A program made the translations under genes and the position numbers. Of a DNA stretch of 13,540 nucleotides, positions 1 through 6,253 are shown one piece after another. Within the stretch, counting starts at the first letter, position 1, and the number at the start of each line of letters is the position of its first letter. Source of the stretch: JBFELU01 sp041551965 (GTDB taxonomy: Bacteria; Actinomycetota; Acidimicrobiia; Spongiisociales; UBA11373); NCBI GenBank assembly GCA_041551965.1, contig JBFELU010000070.1, positions 1-13,540 on the forward strand, read 5' to 3'. The notes under the pieces are model-generated. The model searched no databases. It saw only the letters and a list, made by a program, of their open reading frames with translations, and was not told the DNA's origin.

Positions 1-852
1 GGCCTCGGTGTGGCTCGGGAGCAGGAACAGGTCGGCGGCGGCCAGCACGTGAGCGATGTCGTTCCGGTGGCCGGCAAACGTGACGGCGCCGCCGAGACCG
101 AGAACCGCAGCCAGGTGCTCGAGTTCCTCCCGGTACGGTCCGTCACCGACCACCAGGTAGTGGGCGGTGGGCACACGCTCGAGGACGCGAGGGAGGCCGC
201 GGAGGGCGTCCTGGATCCCCTTGGGCTCCCGGAGGACCGCCACGGTCGCCACGACCGGTGCCTCGGCGTCGATGCCGAGTTCACCACGGATCCGGTTCCG
301 CCAGGCCGGCTCGGGGGTGAATCGTTCCGTCTCGATCCCGTTGTGGATGGTCTTCACCAGGCCCGGGGGAAGACCGAGTCGGGCGACGGCATGACGCCGG
401 GCATCATCGGAGACGGCGATCACCCTCGCAGCGAGGCGTCGCAGCACCGTCGCCGCGAGACGGCGCCGCCACGACTCGCGGGAAGCGCCTTCGGGGGCCT
501 CCAGCGTATGCAGCGTGCTGAGACTGGGAATCCTCCGCCGGTACGCCGCCAGCGTCCCCAAGATGTCGGCGAACTGGAGTTGGGTGTGGACCACATCCGG
601 TCGAGCAGCATCCACCGCCGCGGCCACCCTGCGGTAGGCGCCGGGCTGACGGAGGCGGGCGATGCCGAGATCGGCGACCGGGAAACCGGCGTCCCGTATC
701 CGGCCGGCAACCGGATTGCCCCCCTTGTCCTGCAGGGCGACCACCTCGGGCCGGATGCCCAGCCGGGCGAGGTGAGGCAGAGAGTCGGCCAGGAGGCTCT
801 CGGCCCCTCCGCGACCCAGGGAGTCGATGAGGTAGAGGACGCGGAGGTTCAT
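1..852 (-). CDS. GT4-family glycosyltransferase (3' end cut by window edge)
   Basis: This is the N-terminal 284 residues of a retaining glycosyltransferase of the GT4/GT-B type, which would add a sugar from a nucleotide donor to a growing lipid-linked glycan on the cytoplasmic face. The start region has the hydrophobic strand and Gly-rich turn LGRGGAE (residues 12-18) typical of GT4 acceptor domains. VVH at 87-89, AVS at 146-148 and IHNGIE at 169-174 mark the end of the N-terminal domain, and a donor-binding domain follows (VAVLREPKG). The read stops at LLPSHTEA, just before the E-x7-E region, so the catalytic C-terminus is not visible. The ATG at 850-852 overlaps the upstream flippase stop as ATGA, so this is the sixth visible gene of the operon. 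Sugar specificity cannot be read from sequence. Confidence 0.93.
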   Translation of the reverse strand, partial: MNLRVLYLIDSLGRGGAESLLADSLPHLARLGIRPEVVALQDKGGNPVAGRIRDAGFPVADLGIARLRQPGAYRRVAAAVDAARPDVVHTQLQFADILGTLAAYRRRIPSLSTLHTLEAPEGASRESWRRRLAATVLRRLAARVIAVSDDARRHAVARLGLPPGLVKTIHNGIETERFTPEPAWRNRIRGELGIDAEAPVVATVAVLREPKGIQDALRGLPRVLERVPTAHYLVVGDGPYREELEHLAAVLGLGGAVTFAGHRNDIAHVLAAADLFLLPSHTEA

Positions 853-2339
853 GCCGCCTCCTCCCGATCCGGGACCAAGCGGCCGAGCCCCGCCCAGCGC
901 GCGATCCGAGCCACCGCATCGCGGTCTGCCCGGTAGAGCGCGATCGCATATGCGACGGCGCCCGCCAGTGAAGCGGCGACCAGCGAGGCGAGGGCTCCGG
1001 TCGACGCCGTGGCCCACAGAGCGGCCAGCGCCGCCGCTGAGAGCGCGGCACCGGCCTGGAAGGAGGGGATGAGCTCCCTCGCGATGTCCCGGAAGGACAC
1101 TGCGACGAAGTGCCGGGCCACGAGGAGCCGGATGCCGGTGTCGAGCACCGCGACCGCGGTGCGGGCCCAGGCGACGGCGACGAGACCGTGAGGAGCCGCC
1201 AGGATCAGCGCCGGCACCAGGACGACAAGGTCGAGAGTCCCGAGCTTGGCGAGGATGTCGGGTCGTCCGATTGCCTTGTAGACGTCGCCGACGTTGAATC
1301 CGATGGAGGTGATGAGGGTGAACACAGCCATGATCCGGAGGACCGGGATGGCCGCTTCCCACTGCTCGCCGAAGATCACTCGCACCGCCGGGTCGGCGGT
1401 GATCAGCAGTCCCAGACAGAGCGGCACGACGATGATCTGGGAATAGCGGACGGTCGCCAGGAAGCTCTTGCGGATCAGGTCGGGGAACTTCTGGATGGAG
1501 GCGAGGAAGGGGAAGATCGCCCCGGCCACGACCTGCCAGATGGAGTGGATGAGGAGCTCGGGGAGACGGTAGGCGAGGGTGTAGACGCCCAGAGCGGTAT
1601 CGCCGAGCACCTTGCCGACCACTACGTAGTCGAGGCTGAGCCAGACGGCGTGTTGGACGTCGTGGACGACCATCGGAACGCCGAAGCCGAGCAGCGGGCG
1701 CACCAACCTCCGGTGGAACTCCCACCGCGGCCGCCAGTCGACGACCATCCACGAAAGCACCGCAGCCGCGAGCACGCTCGCCAGTTGACCCCATACCAAG
1801 GCCCACACGCCGAACCCCAGCGTCGCAGCGGTGATCGATACCGTCCCCTTCACGATCGCCCGTCCCAGATCCGGAACGAGCTTGCGGCGGAAGTCGAGGT
1901 TCCGCTTCAACAGGATGATGTGAATCGAGCCGAGTGCCTCGAGCACGAAGGTCATCGCCAGCACTCGCAAGATCGGGACGACGAGCGGTTCGTCGAAGAA
2001 CGAAGCAACCGCCGGGGCGGCCAGCACCGTGGCGGTGGTGAGGATCGCCCCCAGGATCAGGTTCAAGGTGAAGACGGTCTGCGTCGACTCGGCGAGGTCG
2101 TCGCGCCGCTGGATGATGGCGCTGCCGAGACCGAGATCCTTGAAGACCCCGAGGTAGCCGAGTGCCAGGGTGGCGAAGCCGACGATGCCGAACTCGGCAG
2201 GGGTCAAGAGCCGGGCCAGCACCGCCATCGTGATGAGCACGAGCACCTTGCCGGAGGCGAAGGAAACGTAATTCCACGCCACGGCCCGGGCCGCCTCACG
2301 ACCGAGGCCCGCCTGATCGGGAGCAGCGCGGGAGATCAT
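849..2339 (-). CDS. Wzx-like polysaccharide flippase (MOP superfamily)
   Basis: This 496-residue polytopic membrane protein belongs to the polysaccharide-export branch of the MOP/MATE superfamily (Wzx/TuaB/WzxC type). It should flip undecaprenyl-linked repeat units across the membrane. Visible hallmarks are the N-terminal pattern AWNYVSFASGKVL...ARLLTPAEFGIVGFA, then GLGSAIIQR near residue 75, many hydrophobic segments over the full length, and charged short loops. The length is normal for the family. The ATG at 2337-2339 overlaps the stop of the polymerase gene (ATGA), and its own stop overlaps the start of the glycosyltransferase, so it is translated from the same message. The pairing with a Wzy-like gene, a Wzz-like gene and a sugar transferase supports a Wzx/Wzy-type pathway. 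Exact substrate unknown. Confidence 0.93.
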   Translation of the reverse strand: MISRAAPDQAGLGREAARAVAWNYVSFASGKVLVLITMAVLARLLTPAEFGIVGFATLALGYLGVFKDLGLGSAIIQRRDDLAESTQTVFTLNLILGAILTTATVLAAPAVASFFDEPLVVPILRVLAMTFVLEALGSIHIILLKRNLDFRRKLVPDLGRAIVKGTVSITAATLGFGVWALVWGQLASVLAAAVLSWMVVDWRPRWEFHRRLVRPLLGFGVPMVVHDVQHAVWLSLDYVVVGKVLGDTALGVYTLAYRLPELLIHSIWQVVAGAIFPFLASIQKFPDLIRKSFLATVRYSQIIVVPLCLGLLITADPAVRVIFGEQWEAAIPVLRIMAVFTLITSIGFNVGDVYKAIGRPDILAKLGTLDLVVLVPALILAAPHGLVAVAWARTAVAVLDTGIRLLVARHFVAVSFRDIARELIPSFQAGAALSAAALAALWATASTGALASLVAASLAGAVAYAIALYRADRDAVARIARWAGLGRLVPDREEAA

Positions 2340-3799
2340 CGCGTTGCCTCCTGAGCCGAGGCGACTTTCGCCCGGTCGGCCACCATCGGGGTGGCCATCG
2401 AGACCCCGATCAACAGCCAGAAGAAGCGGGCAAAGGCCATGTGGAGGAAGAGCGAGGTGACGAGGTAGCCGACGAGCGAGATCGCCAAGGCCCTGGTGGT
2501 GCCGGCGGCGTCGTCGTGCCCGGCCCTTCGGAACCGTCGACCGGCCGTGGTGAGGGCGCCGAAGGCTCCGAGGACGATCGCCCCAAACGTCACCGCGCCG
2601 AGAATGCCGGTCTCGGCCGCGATCTCCGTGTAGAGGCTGTGCGGTTCGCGGGCCTCACGTCGGCGTTCCAGACCGAGGTCGGAGGCGTACTCGAGGTAGC
2701 GGTCCTCGTAGTTGCCGAGACCGACGCCGGTCAGGGGATCATCGAGGAACATCTGTATCCCCGCGATGATCTCCGACGTTCTGCCGCGGATGGAGGCGTC
2801 GGTGCTGCCTTCGACGGTGCCGATCTGGGCCAAGGTGGTCATCCGCTCCACATACCCGTCCGGCATCAGCGGGAACGTTGCGACGGCGATTGCGGCGATG
2901 GCGGCGATGGCCCACATCTTGGGCGGGTGGAGGATGAGCATGATGATTCCCACCACGACCAGGGCCAGCGCCGCCCCCCGGGAGAAGGTGAACACGGCCG
3001 CCGCCGTGGTGAGCGCCGCCACCCCGCCCGCCGCGACTTTCAGTGCGGTACGGCGCTCCTGCAGCATCCGGTCGAGCGCCAGCGGCACCACCATGACCAG
3101 GAGTTGGCCGTAGAAGTTGGCGTCCCCGATGGGTCCCGAGATCCGCACGTCGTCGGTCAGGTCGTAGATGTTCATCACGGCCGATTGTCCGAAGCCGAAG
3201 AAGTCGCTCGAGAAGGACTCGGTGAGGTATTGGAAGACCGAGATTCCCCCCAGGAGACCTCCGCAGGCCACGATCACCCACGCGAAACCTCGCAGCGCGG
3301 ATGTCCTCGCCACCAGGAGCCCGGCGACGAGGGCGACGGCCATGTCTTTGACGAGCACCTGGGCCTCGTTGAGTCCGTCTCCCGGGTTGGTCGCAAACAG
3401 GAGCGATGCGATTCCGATGAGGAGCCAGATCGCCATCAGGGTGGCCGCTCGGGCGGCACCCCACGGGCGATCACCGGTGGCGGCCCAGCGCACCGCGATG
3501 CCGACGGCCACCACCGCGATCAGCGGCTGGAACAGCGATGGGGCTCCGTGGAAGTCGGTGGCGACGTCGGCGATGCGAAGCACCGAGAACGCGGTGATGG
3601 CGTAGAGGGCCCAATCCGCGTTCAACACGACGATGGCACAACCGGCGACCGCGATGCTCCCGAGAAGAGGGAGGAGTGGATCCGGGCTCAGGAACGCAAC
3701 GGCGCCGGCCGCCCCGCCGGCGAGCGTGGCCGCCACGGCCCAGGGGAGGGTCCTGCGCTCCCCGGTCGGCGGCGCCTCCAGCGAGGCGCCGGTGGTCAT
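2336..3799 (-). CDS. O-antigen ligase/polymerase family protein (Wzy-like)
   Basis: This 487-residue, many-helix membrane protein is of the Wzy/WaaL O-antigen ligase family (PF04932 type). It likely joins lipid-linked repeat units outside the membrane. The family signature is clear: RISGPIGDANFYGQ in the middle (the Arg-Gly-Asp-x-Asn stretch), then TFSRGA, then the long extracytoplasmic loop with PLTGVGLGNYEDRYLEY and PHSLYTEIAAETGILG, holding the conserved His and Glu. In an organism without evident lipopolysaccharide a polymerase role is more likely than a ligase role, but sequence alone cannot separate them. Start and stop both lie in ATGA overlaps with neighbours. A short stretch around 2880-2912 is built of near-identical 9-bp units encoding Ala-Ile-Ala repeats within one transmembrane helix. 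Confidence 0.92.
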   Translation of the reverse strand: MTTGASLEAPPTGERRTLPWAVAATLAGGAAGAVAFLSPDPLLPLLGSIAVAGCAIVVLNADWALYAITAFSVLRIADVATDFHGAPSLFQPLIAVVAVGIAVRWAATGDRPWGAARAATLMAIWLLIGIASLLFATNPGDGLNEAQVLVKDMAVALVAGLLVARTSALRGFAWVIVACGGLLGGISVFQYLTESFSSDFFGFGQSAVMNIYDLTDDVRISGPIGDANFYGQLLVMVVPLALDRMLQERRTALKVAAGGVAALTTAAAVFTFSRGAALALVVVGIIMLILHPPKMWAIAAIAAIAVATFPLMPDGYVERMTTLAQIGTVEGSTDASIRGRTSEIIAGIQMFLDDPLTGVGLGNYEDRYLEYASDLGLERRREAREPHSLYTEIAAETGILGAVTFGAIVLGAFGALTTAGRRFRRAGHDDAAGTTRALAISLVGYLVTSLFLHMAFARFFWLLIGVSMATPMVADRAKVASAQEATR

Positions 3800-4494
3800 C
3801 CCGCCCCCGCGGCGCGATTCCGGTGGAGCTCGATGGATGTGACGGTCCCCTGCCCGGCGCGCTCACCGTAGGTGTCGACCCGGCGACGCATCCGGTTCTG
3901 CTTGCGGACCTTGGGGGCGCCCCACAGCAGCGCCAGGATCAGCCCACCCAGCAGGCCCAGGGCCCCCGCCATCACCGCCGTCTGGGTGAGCGTGGGGTTG
4001 GCGGGGGTCGTGGGAAGCGGCGGCGGGTCCAGCTGCACGATGTCGAACAGTTGGTAGAGATCGATGAATCGGGCCGCACCGATGTCGCCGGAGGTATTGG
4101 CGAGCAGCACGACGATCTGGGGGCTGGGTCCGGTGACGCTCAGCTCGACCACGTTCGCCTCGGGAAGGACCACGGAGCGGAATTGATACTCGGCGAGGCC
4201 GGCGAGATCGAGGCCCAGGCCCTCCGCCGCCTCCCGGCGCACGGCTTCGCTCACCAGGACCTCCGCGTAGGTGCTCACGATGGCGCGGCTGCGGGGATCC
4301 TCCAGCGTGCGCACGCTCTCCGCCGTGTCGATCGTGGGGTCCTGGCTGGGTGACACCACGTAGGTCGCCGAAGTCTCGTAGACGGGCAGGGTCGTGCTTG
4401 TCATGACCACCGCCACGCTGACGGCGGCGAGGACGCCCAGCGCGACGAGGTACCAGGCCTTGCGGATGGAACGAAGGGCGGTGGACGGGTCCAT
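3796..4494 (-). CDS. Wzz/YveK-like chain-length determinant protein (no kinase domain)
   Basis: This is a two-helix polysaccharide co-polymerase of about 232 residues. It has a cytoplasmic N-terminus, a first TM helix (about residues 15-31), an extracytoplasmic domain starting with the usual beta pattern (VYETSATYVVSP), a Pro-rich segment (LDPPPLPTTPANPT), a second TM helix (GALGLLGGLILALLW) and a basic tail. Such proteins set polymer length in Wzy-type pathways. It has no fused or adjacent BY-type tyrosine kinase, at least in this window. I chose the second ATG (4492-4494) because GAGGAG lies six bases upstream. The ATG one codon earlier (4495-4497) is nearly as good, and a GTG at 4515 would place the start upstream of this Shine-Dalgarno. 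Its stop overlaps the polymerase start (ATGA). Confidence 0.88.
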   Translation of the reverse strand: MDPSTALRSIRKAWYLVALGVLAAVSVAVVMTSTTLPVYETSATYVVSPSQDPTIDTAESVRTLEDPRSRAIVSTYAEVLVSEAVRREAAEGLGLDLAGLAEYQFRSVVLPEANVVELSVTGPSPQIVVLLANTSGDIGAARFIDLYQLFDIVQLDPPPLPTTPANPTLTQTAVMAGALGLLGGLILALLWGAPKVRKQNRMRRRVDTYGERAGQGTVTSIELHRNRAAGAG

Positions 4495-4500
4495 CATGGG

Positions 4501-4506
4501 CTCCTC
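4501..4506 (-). promoter_or_regulatory. Shine-Dalgarno GAGGAG of the Wzz-like gene
   Basis: GAGGAG on the minus strand sits six bases before ATG 4494 and three before ATG 4497. It overlaps the TGA of the sugar transferase gene (4505-4507). It decides the start of the Wzz-like gene and marks the only operon junction that is not an ATGA overlap. Confidence 0.7.
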
Positions 4507-5194
4507 ATGCAGCACCGCGCCTCGAGAGCACGGCAGGGATCGTTCGGATCAGGATCTGGAGGTCGAGGCTCATCGTGCGGCGCTGGATGTAGGCGATGTC
4601 GAGCCGGCTGCGATCGTCGAACAACGTGGTGGCTCGACCGTGGAGCTGCCACAGCCCGGTGATGCCGGGCTTCACGTCGAGGCGCTCGGTCTGCCACAAG
4701 ATGTGGTCCTCGGGGCTCACGCTGGTGGGCCGGGGCCCCACCAGACTCATCGTGCCCCTCAGGACGTCGAGGAGTTGAGGGAACTCGTCGAGACTCGTCT
4801 TGCGAAGGAAGCGGCCGGGGTGAGTCACCCGGGGATCTCTGGTGATCTTGAAGTCGGGCCACTGCAGCTCATTGAGGTGCCAGAGCCCCTCCTTCTGCTC
4901 CTCGGCGTCGGGGACCATGGTGCGGAATTTGTGCATGGTGAAGGGGCGCCCTCCGAAGCCCACCCGTCGCTGGCGGAAGAAGACGGGGGCGCGAGGATCG
5001 TCGAGCTTGACGGCGAGCGCGCACAGCACCAGAACTGGGACCCACAGCGGGGCGGCCGCCAGCACCACGAGGAGGTCCAGTGCTCGTTTGGCGATTCGAT
5101 AGGGCCTTCCTTTGAGGAGCGCATGCTGAGGCCGGACCCGGTCCACCCACTGGTATCCGGACCACAGCAGCGGATGGATGGCCGGGGCGGTCAT
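4505..5194 (-). CDS. Undecaprenyl-phosphate sugar-1-phosphate transferase (monotopic PGT)
   Basis: This 229-residue bacterial sugar transferase (PF02397, PglC/WcaJ catalytic-domain type) moves a sugar-1-phosphate from a nucleotide sugar to polyprenyl phosphate, the first membrane step of glycan assembly. Visible motifs are KRALDL at 36-41 leading into a hydrophobic Pro-containing re-entrant helix (42-62), PVFFRQRRVG (70-79), KFRTM (89-93), the catalytic Asp-Glu dyad in SLDEFPQL (D136, E137), MSLVGPRP (149-156) and KPGITGLWQ (175-183). It lacks the four-helix CoA-binding-like N-terminal part of long WcaJ/WbaP enzymes, so it is a short form with a 30-residue N-terminal extension. Its ATG overlaps the stop of the preceding degenerate GGDEF gene (ATGA), so the two should be coupled in translation. 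Sugar identity is unknown. Confidence 0.95.
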   Translation of the reverse strand: MTAPAIHPLLWSGYQWVDRVRPQHALLKGRPYRIAKRALDLLVVLAAAPLWVPVLVLCALAVKLDDPRAPVFFRQRRVGFGGRPFTMHKFRTMVPDAEEQKEGLWHLNELQWPDFKITRDPRVTHPGRFLRKTSLDEFPQLLDVLRGTMSLVGPRPTSVSPEDHILWQTERLDVKPGITGLWQLHGRATTLFDDRSRLDIAYIQRRTMSLDLQILIRTIPAVLSRRGAA

Positions 5195-6057
5195 GCCGGC
5201 TCACCCTCGAAGTCGGGCACGGCGCGAAGGCTGGGGCGGCCCTCGATGGGGGTGAGGCGGTCCTCGGCCCTCGACACGAGCTGCTCGAAGGTCAACGCGT
5301 GTGTGGGGAAGGATGCCGACCCGGAGGTGAAACCGAGCCGGAGCCGGCGGGTCGACTCCCGGATTCGGTTGACCAGAAGCGCGGTGCCTTCGGTCGTCGT
5401 TTCCGGACTGAGGATGACGAGGCGGCCCGTTTCGGGATCTTCGAACAGGAGATCGGAGCGGCGGAGTTGATCGGCGACGGCCTGAACGAACCGGCTCTTC
5501 ACAAAGCGGGTTCTCAGGGCCCGTTGCACTTCCTCGCCCGACTTCTCTATTGCGAGTTCGACCGATTCGGGATCGGGAGCGATGACGGTCACCGACAGGG
5601 CGCGATCGTGCCGGCGGCTGCGTGCCATCTCGGCGTGGATCTCGTTGGCCGCCTTGGGACCGTCCAGGGCCAGGGCGGGGGATTCACCGAAGGCAACCGA
5701 GGCCAGGGTGTCGTCGATGGCGTCGAGGCCGGCCGCCGTGCGGTGGGCGAGCACGACGACCAGCACCACGAAGGCCAGCTCGGCCAGCGCGTCGTAGGGG
5801 TCGATGGTGTCGATCGATCGGCTCGAGGCGATCCCGGCTGCCACCCAGGCGACGACACCGACAGCCGTCGGAACCCACGCCCGGGCCCGACGCAGCGGTC
5901 GCATCACGAAGGCACCGATCGCGATGACGGCGGTGATCACGTAGACGTGGGAGTCGATCGCCGACGCGTCCGTGCGGGCCAGGCCGATCCGGTCGAGGGT
6001 CACCGCTCCCCCGAACAGCGCGAGCAGCGCGATCAGGGGTCGGCGAACGTACGTCAC
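5191..6057 (-). CDS. Four-TM membrane protein with degenerate GGDEF domain (PelD-like layout)
   Basis: This is a 288-residue protein and the first gene of the polysaccharide operon. Four hydrophobic helices (about 7-22, 38-53, 62-78, 89-106) are followed by a linker and a cytoplasmic domain (about 145-270) that reads as a GGDEF fold: RRHDRALSVTVIAPD at the start, VADQLRRSD in the middle and GSASFPTHALTFEQLVSRAEDRL at the end. The active-site loop is gone: where GGDEF should be it has PETGR (208-212), and the substrate-binding FK...N..D residues are absent. It should not make c-di-GMP. It does keep RxxD (R199-D202) at the position of the inhibitory c-di-GMP site. PelD of Pseudomonas has four TM helices and a dead GGDEF domain that binds c-di-GMP through such a site, although PelD also has a GAF domain that is missing here. 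Start GTG 6057 is set by AAGGGAGG six bases upstream. Confidence 0.8.
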   Translation of the reverse strand: MTYVRRPLIALLALFGGAVTLDRIGLARTDASAIDSHVYVITAVIAIGAFVMRPLRRARAWVPTAVGVVAWVAAGIASSRSIDTIDPYDALAELAFVVLVVVLAHRTAAGLDAIDDTLASVAFGESPALALDGPKAANEIHAEMARSRRHDRALSVTVIAPDPESVELAIEKSGEEVQRALRTRFVKSRFVQAVADQLRRSDLLFEDPETGRLVILSPETTTEGTALLVNRIRESTRRLRLGFTSGSASFPTHALTFEQLVSRAEDRLTPIEGRPSLRAVPDFEGEPA

Positions 6058-6063
6058 GGCATG

Positions 6064-6071
6064 CCTCCCTT
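6064..6071 (-). promoter_or_regulatory. Shine-Dalgarno AAGGGAGG of the degenerate-GGDEF gene
   Basis: AAGGGAGG on the minus strand lies six bases before the GTG at 6055-6057. This fixes the start there. A reading of the same frame from 6312 would run through the promoter region and make a low-complexity Arg/Pro/Gly tail. Confidence 0.75.
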
Positions 6072-6096
6072 GGGGGTTTCGGGGAGTCGGGCGACC

Positions 6097-6110
6097 ACTC
6101 TCCGTGGCAG
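6097..6110 (-). repeat. 14-bp direct repeat, promoter-proximal copy (possible operator)
   Basis: On the minus strand this reads CTGCCACGGAGAGT. It matches the copy at 6139-6152 in 13 of 14 bases and lies over the end of the -10 box and the expected transcription start. A protein bound here would block the operon promoter. Confidence 0.5.
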
Positions 6111-6137
6111 GATATCCCGCATTGTGGTCATATTCAA
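6109..6137 (-). promoter_or_regulatory. Candidate sigma-70-type promoter of the polysaccharide operon
   Basis: On the minus strand TTGAAT (6132-6137) and TATCCT (6109-6114) are separated by exactly 17 bases, close to the TTGACA-N17-TATAAT consensus. Transcription would start near 6101, giving a leader of about 45 bases that contains the AAGGGAGG ribosome site of the first operon gene. Confidence 0.6.
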
Positions 6138-6138
6138 T

Positions 6139-6152
6139 ACTCTCCGTAGCAG
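6139..6152 (-). repeat. 14-bp direct repeat, upstream copy (possible operator)
   Basis: On the minus strand this reads CTGCTACGGAGAGT. It ends one base before the -35 box and is 42 bp from its partner at 6097-6110. That is four helical turns, so both copies face the same side of the DNA. Confidence 0.5.
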
Positions 6153-6157
6153 TAGGC

Positions 6158-6172
6158 GGGCCGTTTCGGCCC
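6158..6172. repeat. 15-bp perfect inverted repeat in divergent intergenic region
   Basis: GGGCCG TTT CGGCCC: six-base arms and a three-base centre, located between the divergent promoters of the polysaccharide operon and the NIF3 operon. It has no T-run and no upstream gene to terminate, so an operator or chance GC-rich dyad is more likely than a terminator. Confidence 0.3.
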
Positions 6173-6241
6173 CCGTTCCCTGGTGGATTCGGCGGTCCCC
6201 GGCCTCTCCTTGACGGATATCTCCGGTTCCCCACGGCCCGG

Positions 6242-6247
6242 TACCAT
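6242..6247 (+). promoter_or_regulatory. -10 box TACCAT of the NIF3 operon (leaderless start)
   Basis: TACCAT is followed by six bases and then the GTG at 6254, so transcription would begin at or next to the start codon. There is no Shine-Dalgarno before this GTG. The same TANNNT-N6-start layout recurs at 9753-9758 and 9786-9791. Confidence 0.5.
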
Positions 6248-6253
6248 CGGCCC

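Noticed and set aside
2879..2912. Tandem 9-bp units in the polymerase gene as a phase-variation tract
   Set aside because: The units are few and imperfect, and a change of one unit keeps the frame, adding only Ala-Ile-Ala in a membrane helix. Compositional repetition is enough to explain it.
1110..3871. Long plus-strand open frames opposite the flippase and polymerase genes (1110-2354 and 2441-3871)
   Set aside because: They translate to Asp/Glu/Gly/Arg/His-rich sequence with no motif or hydrophobic pattern, and they lie opposite genes with clear family signatures. This is a usual effect of high GC content.
4495..4515. GTG 4515 as start of the Wzz-like gene
   Set aside because: It would place the GAGGAG ribosome site inside the coding region, and the ATG pair at 4497/4494 is properly spaced from it.
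6210..6215. TTGACG as -35 box for the NIF3 gene
   Set aside because: The only good -10 box (TACCAT, 6242) is 26 bases away, too far, and no TANNNT lies at 16-18 bases.
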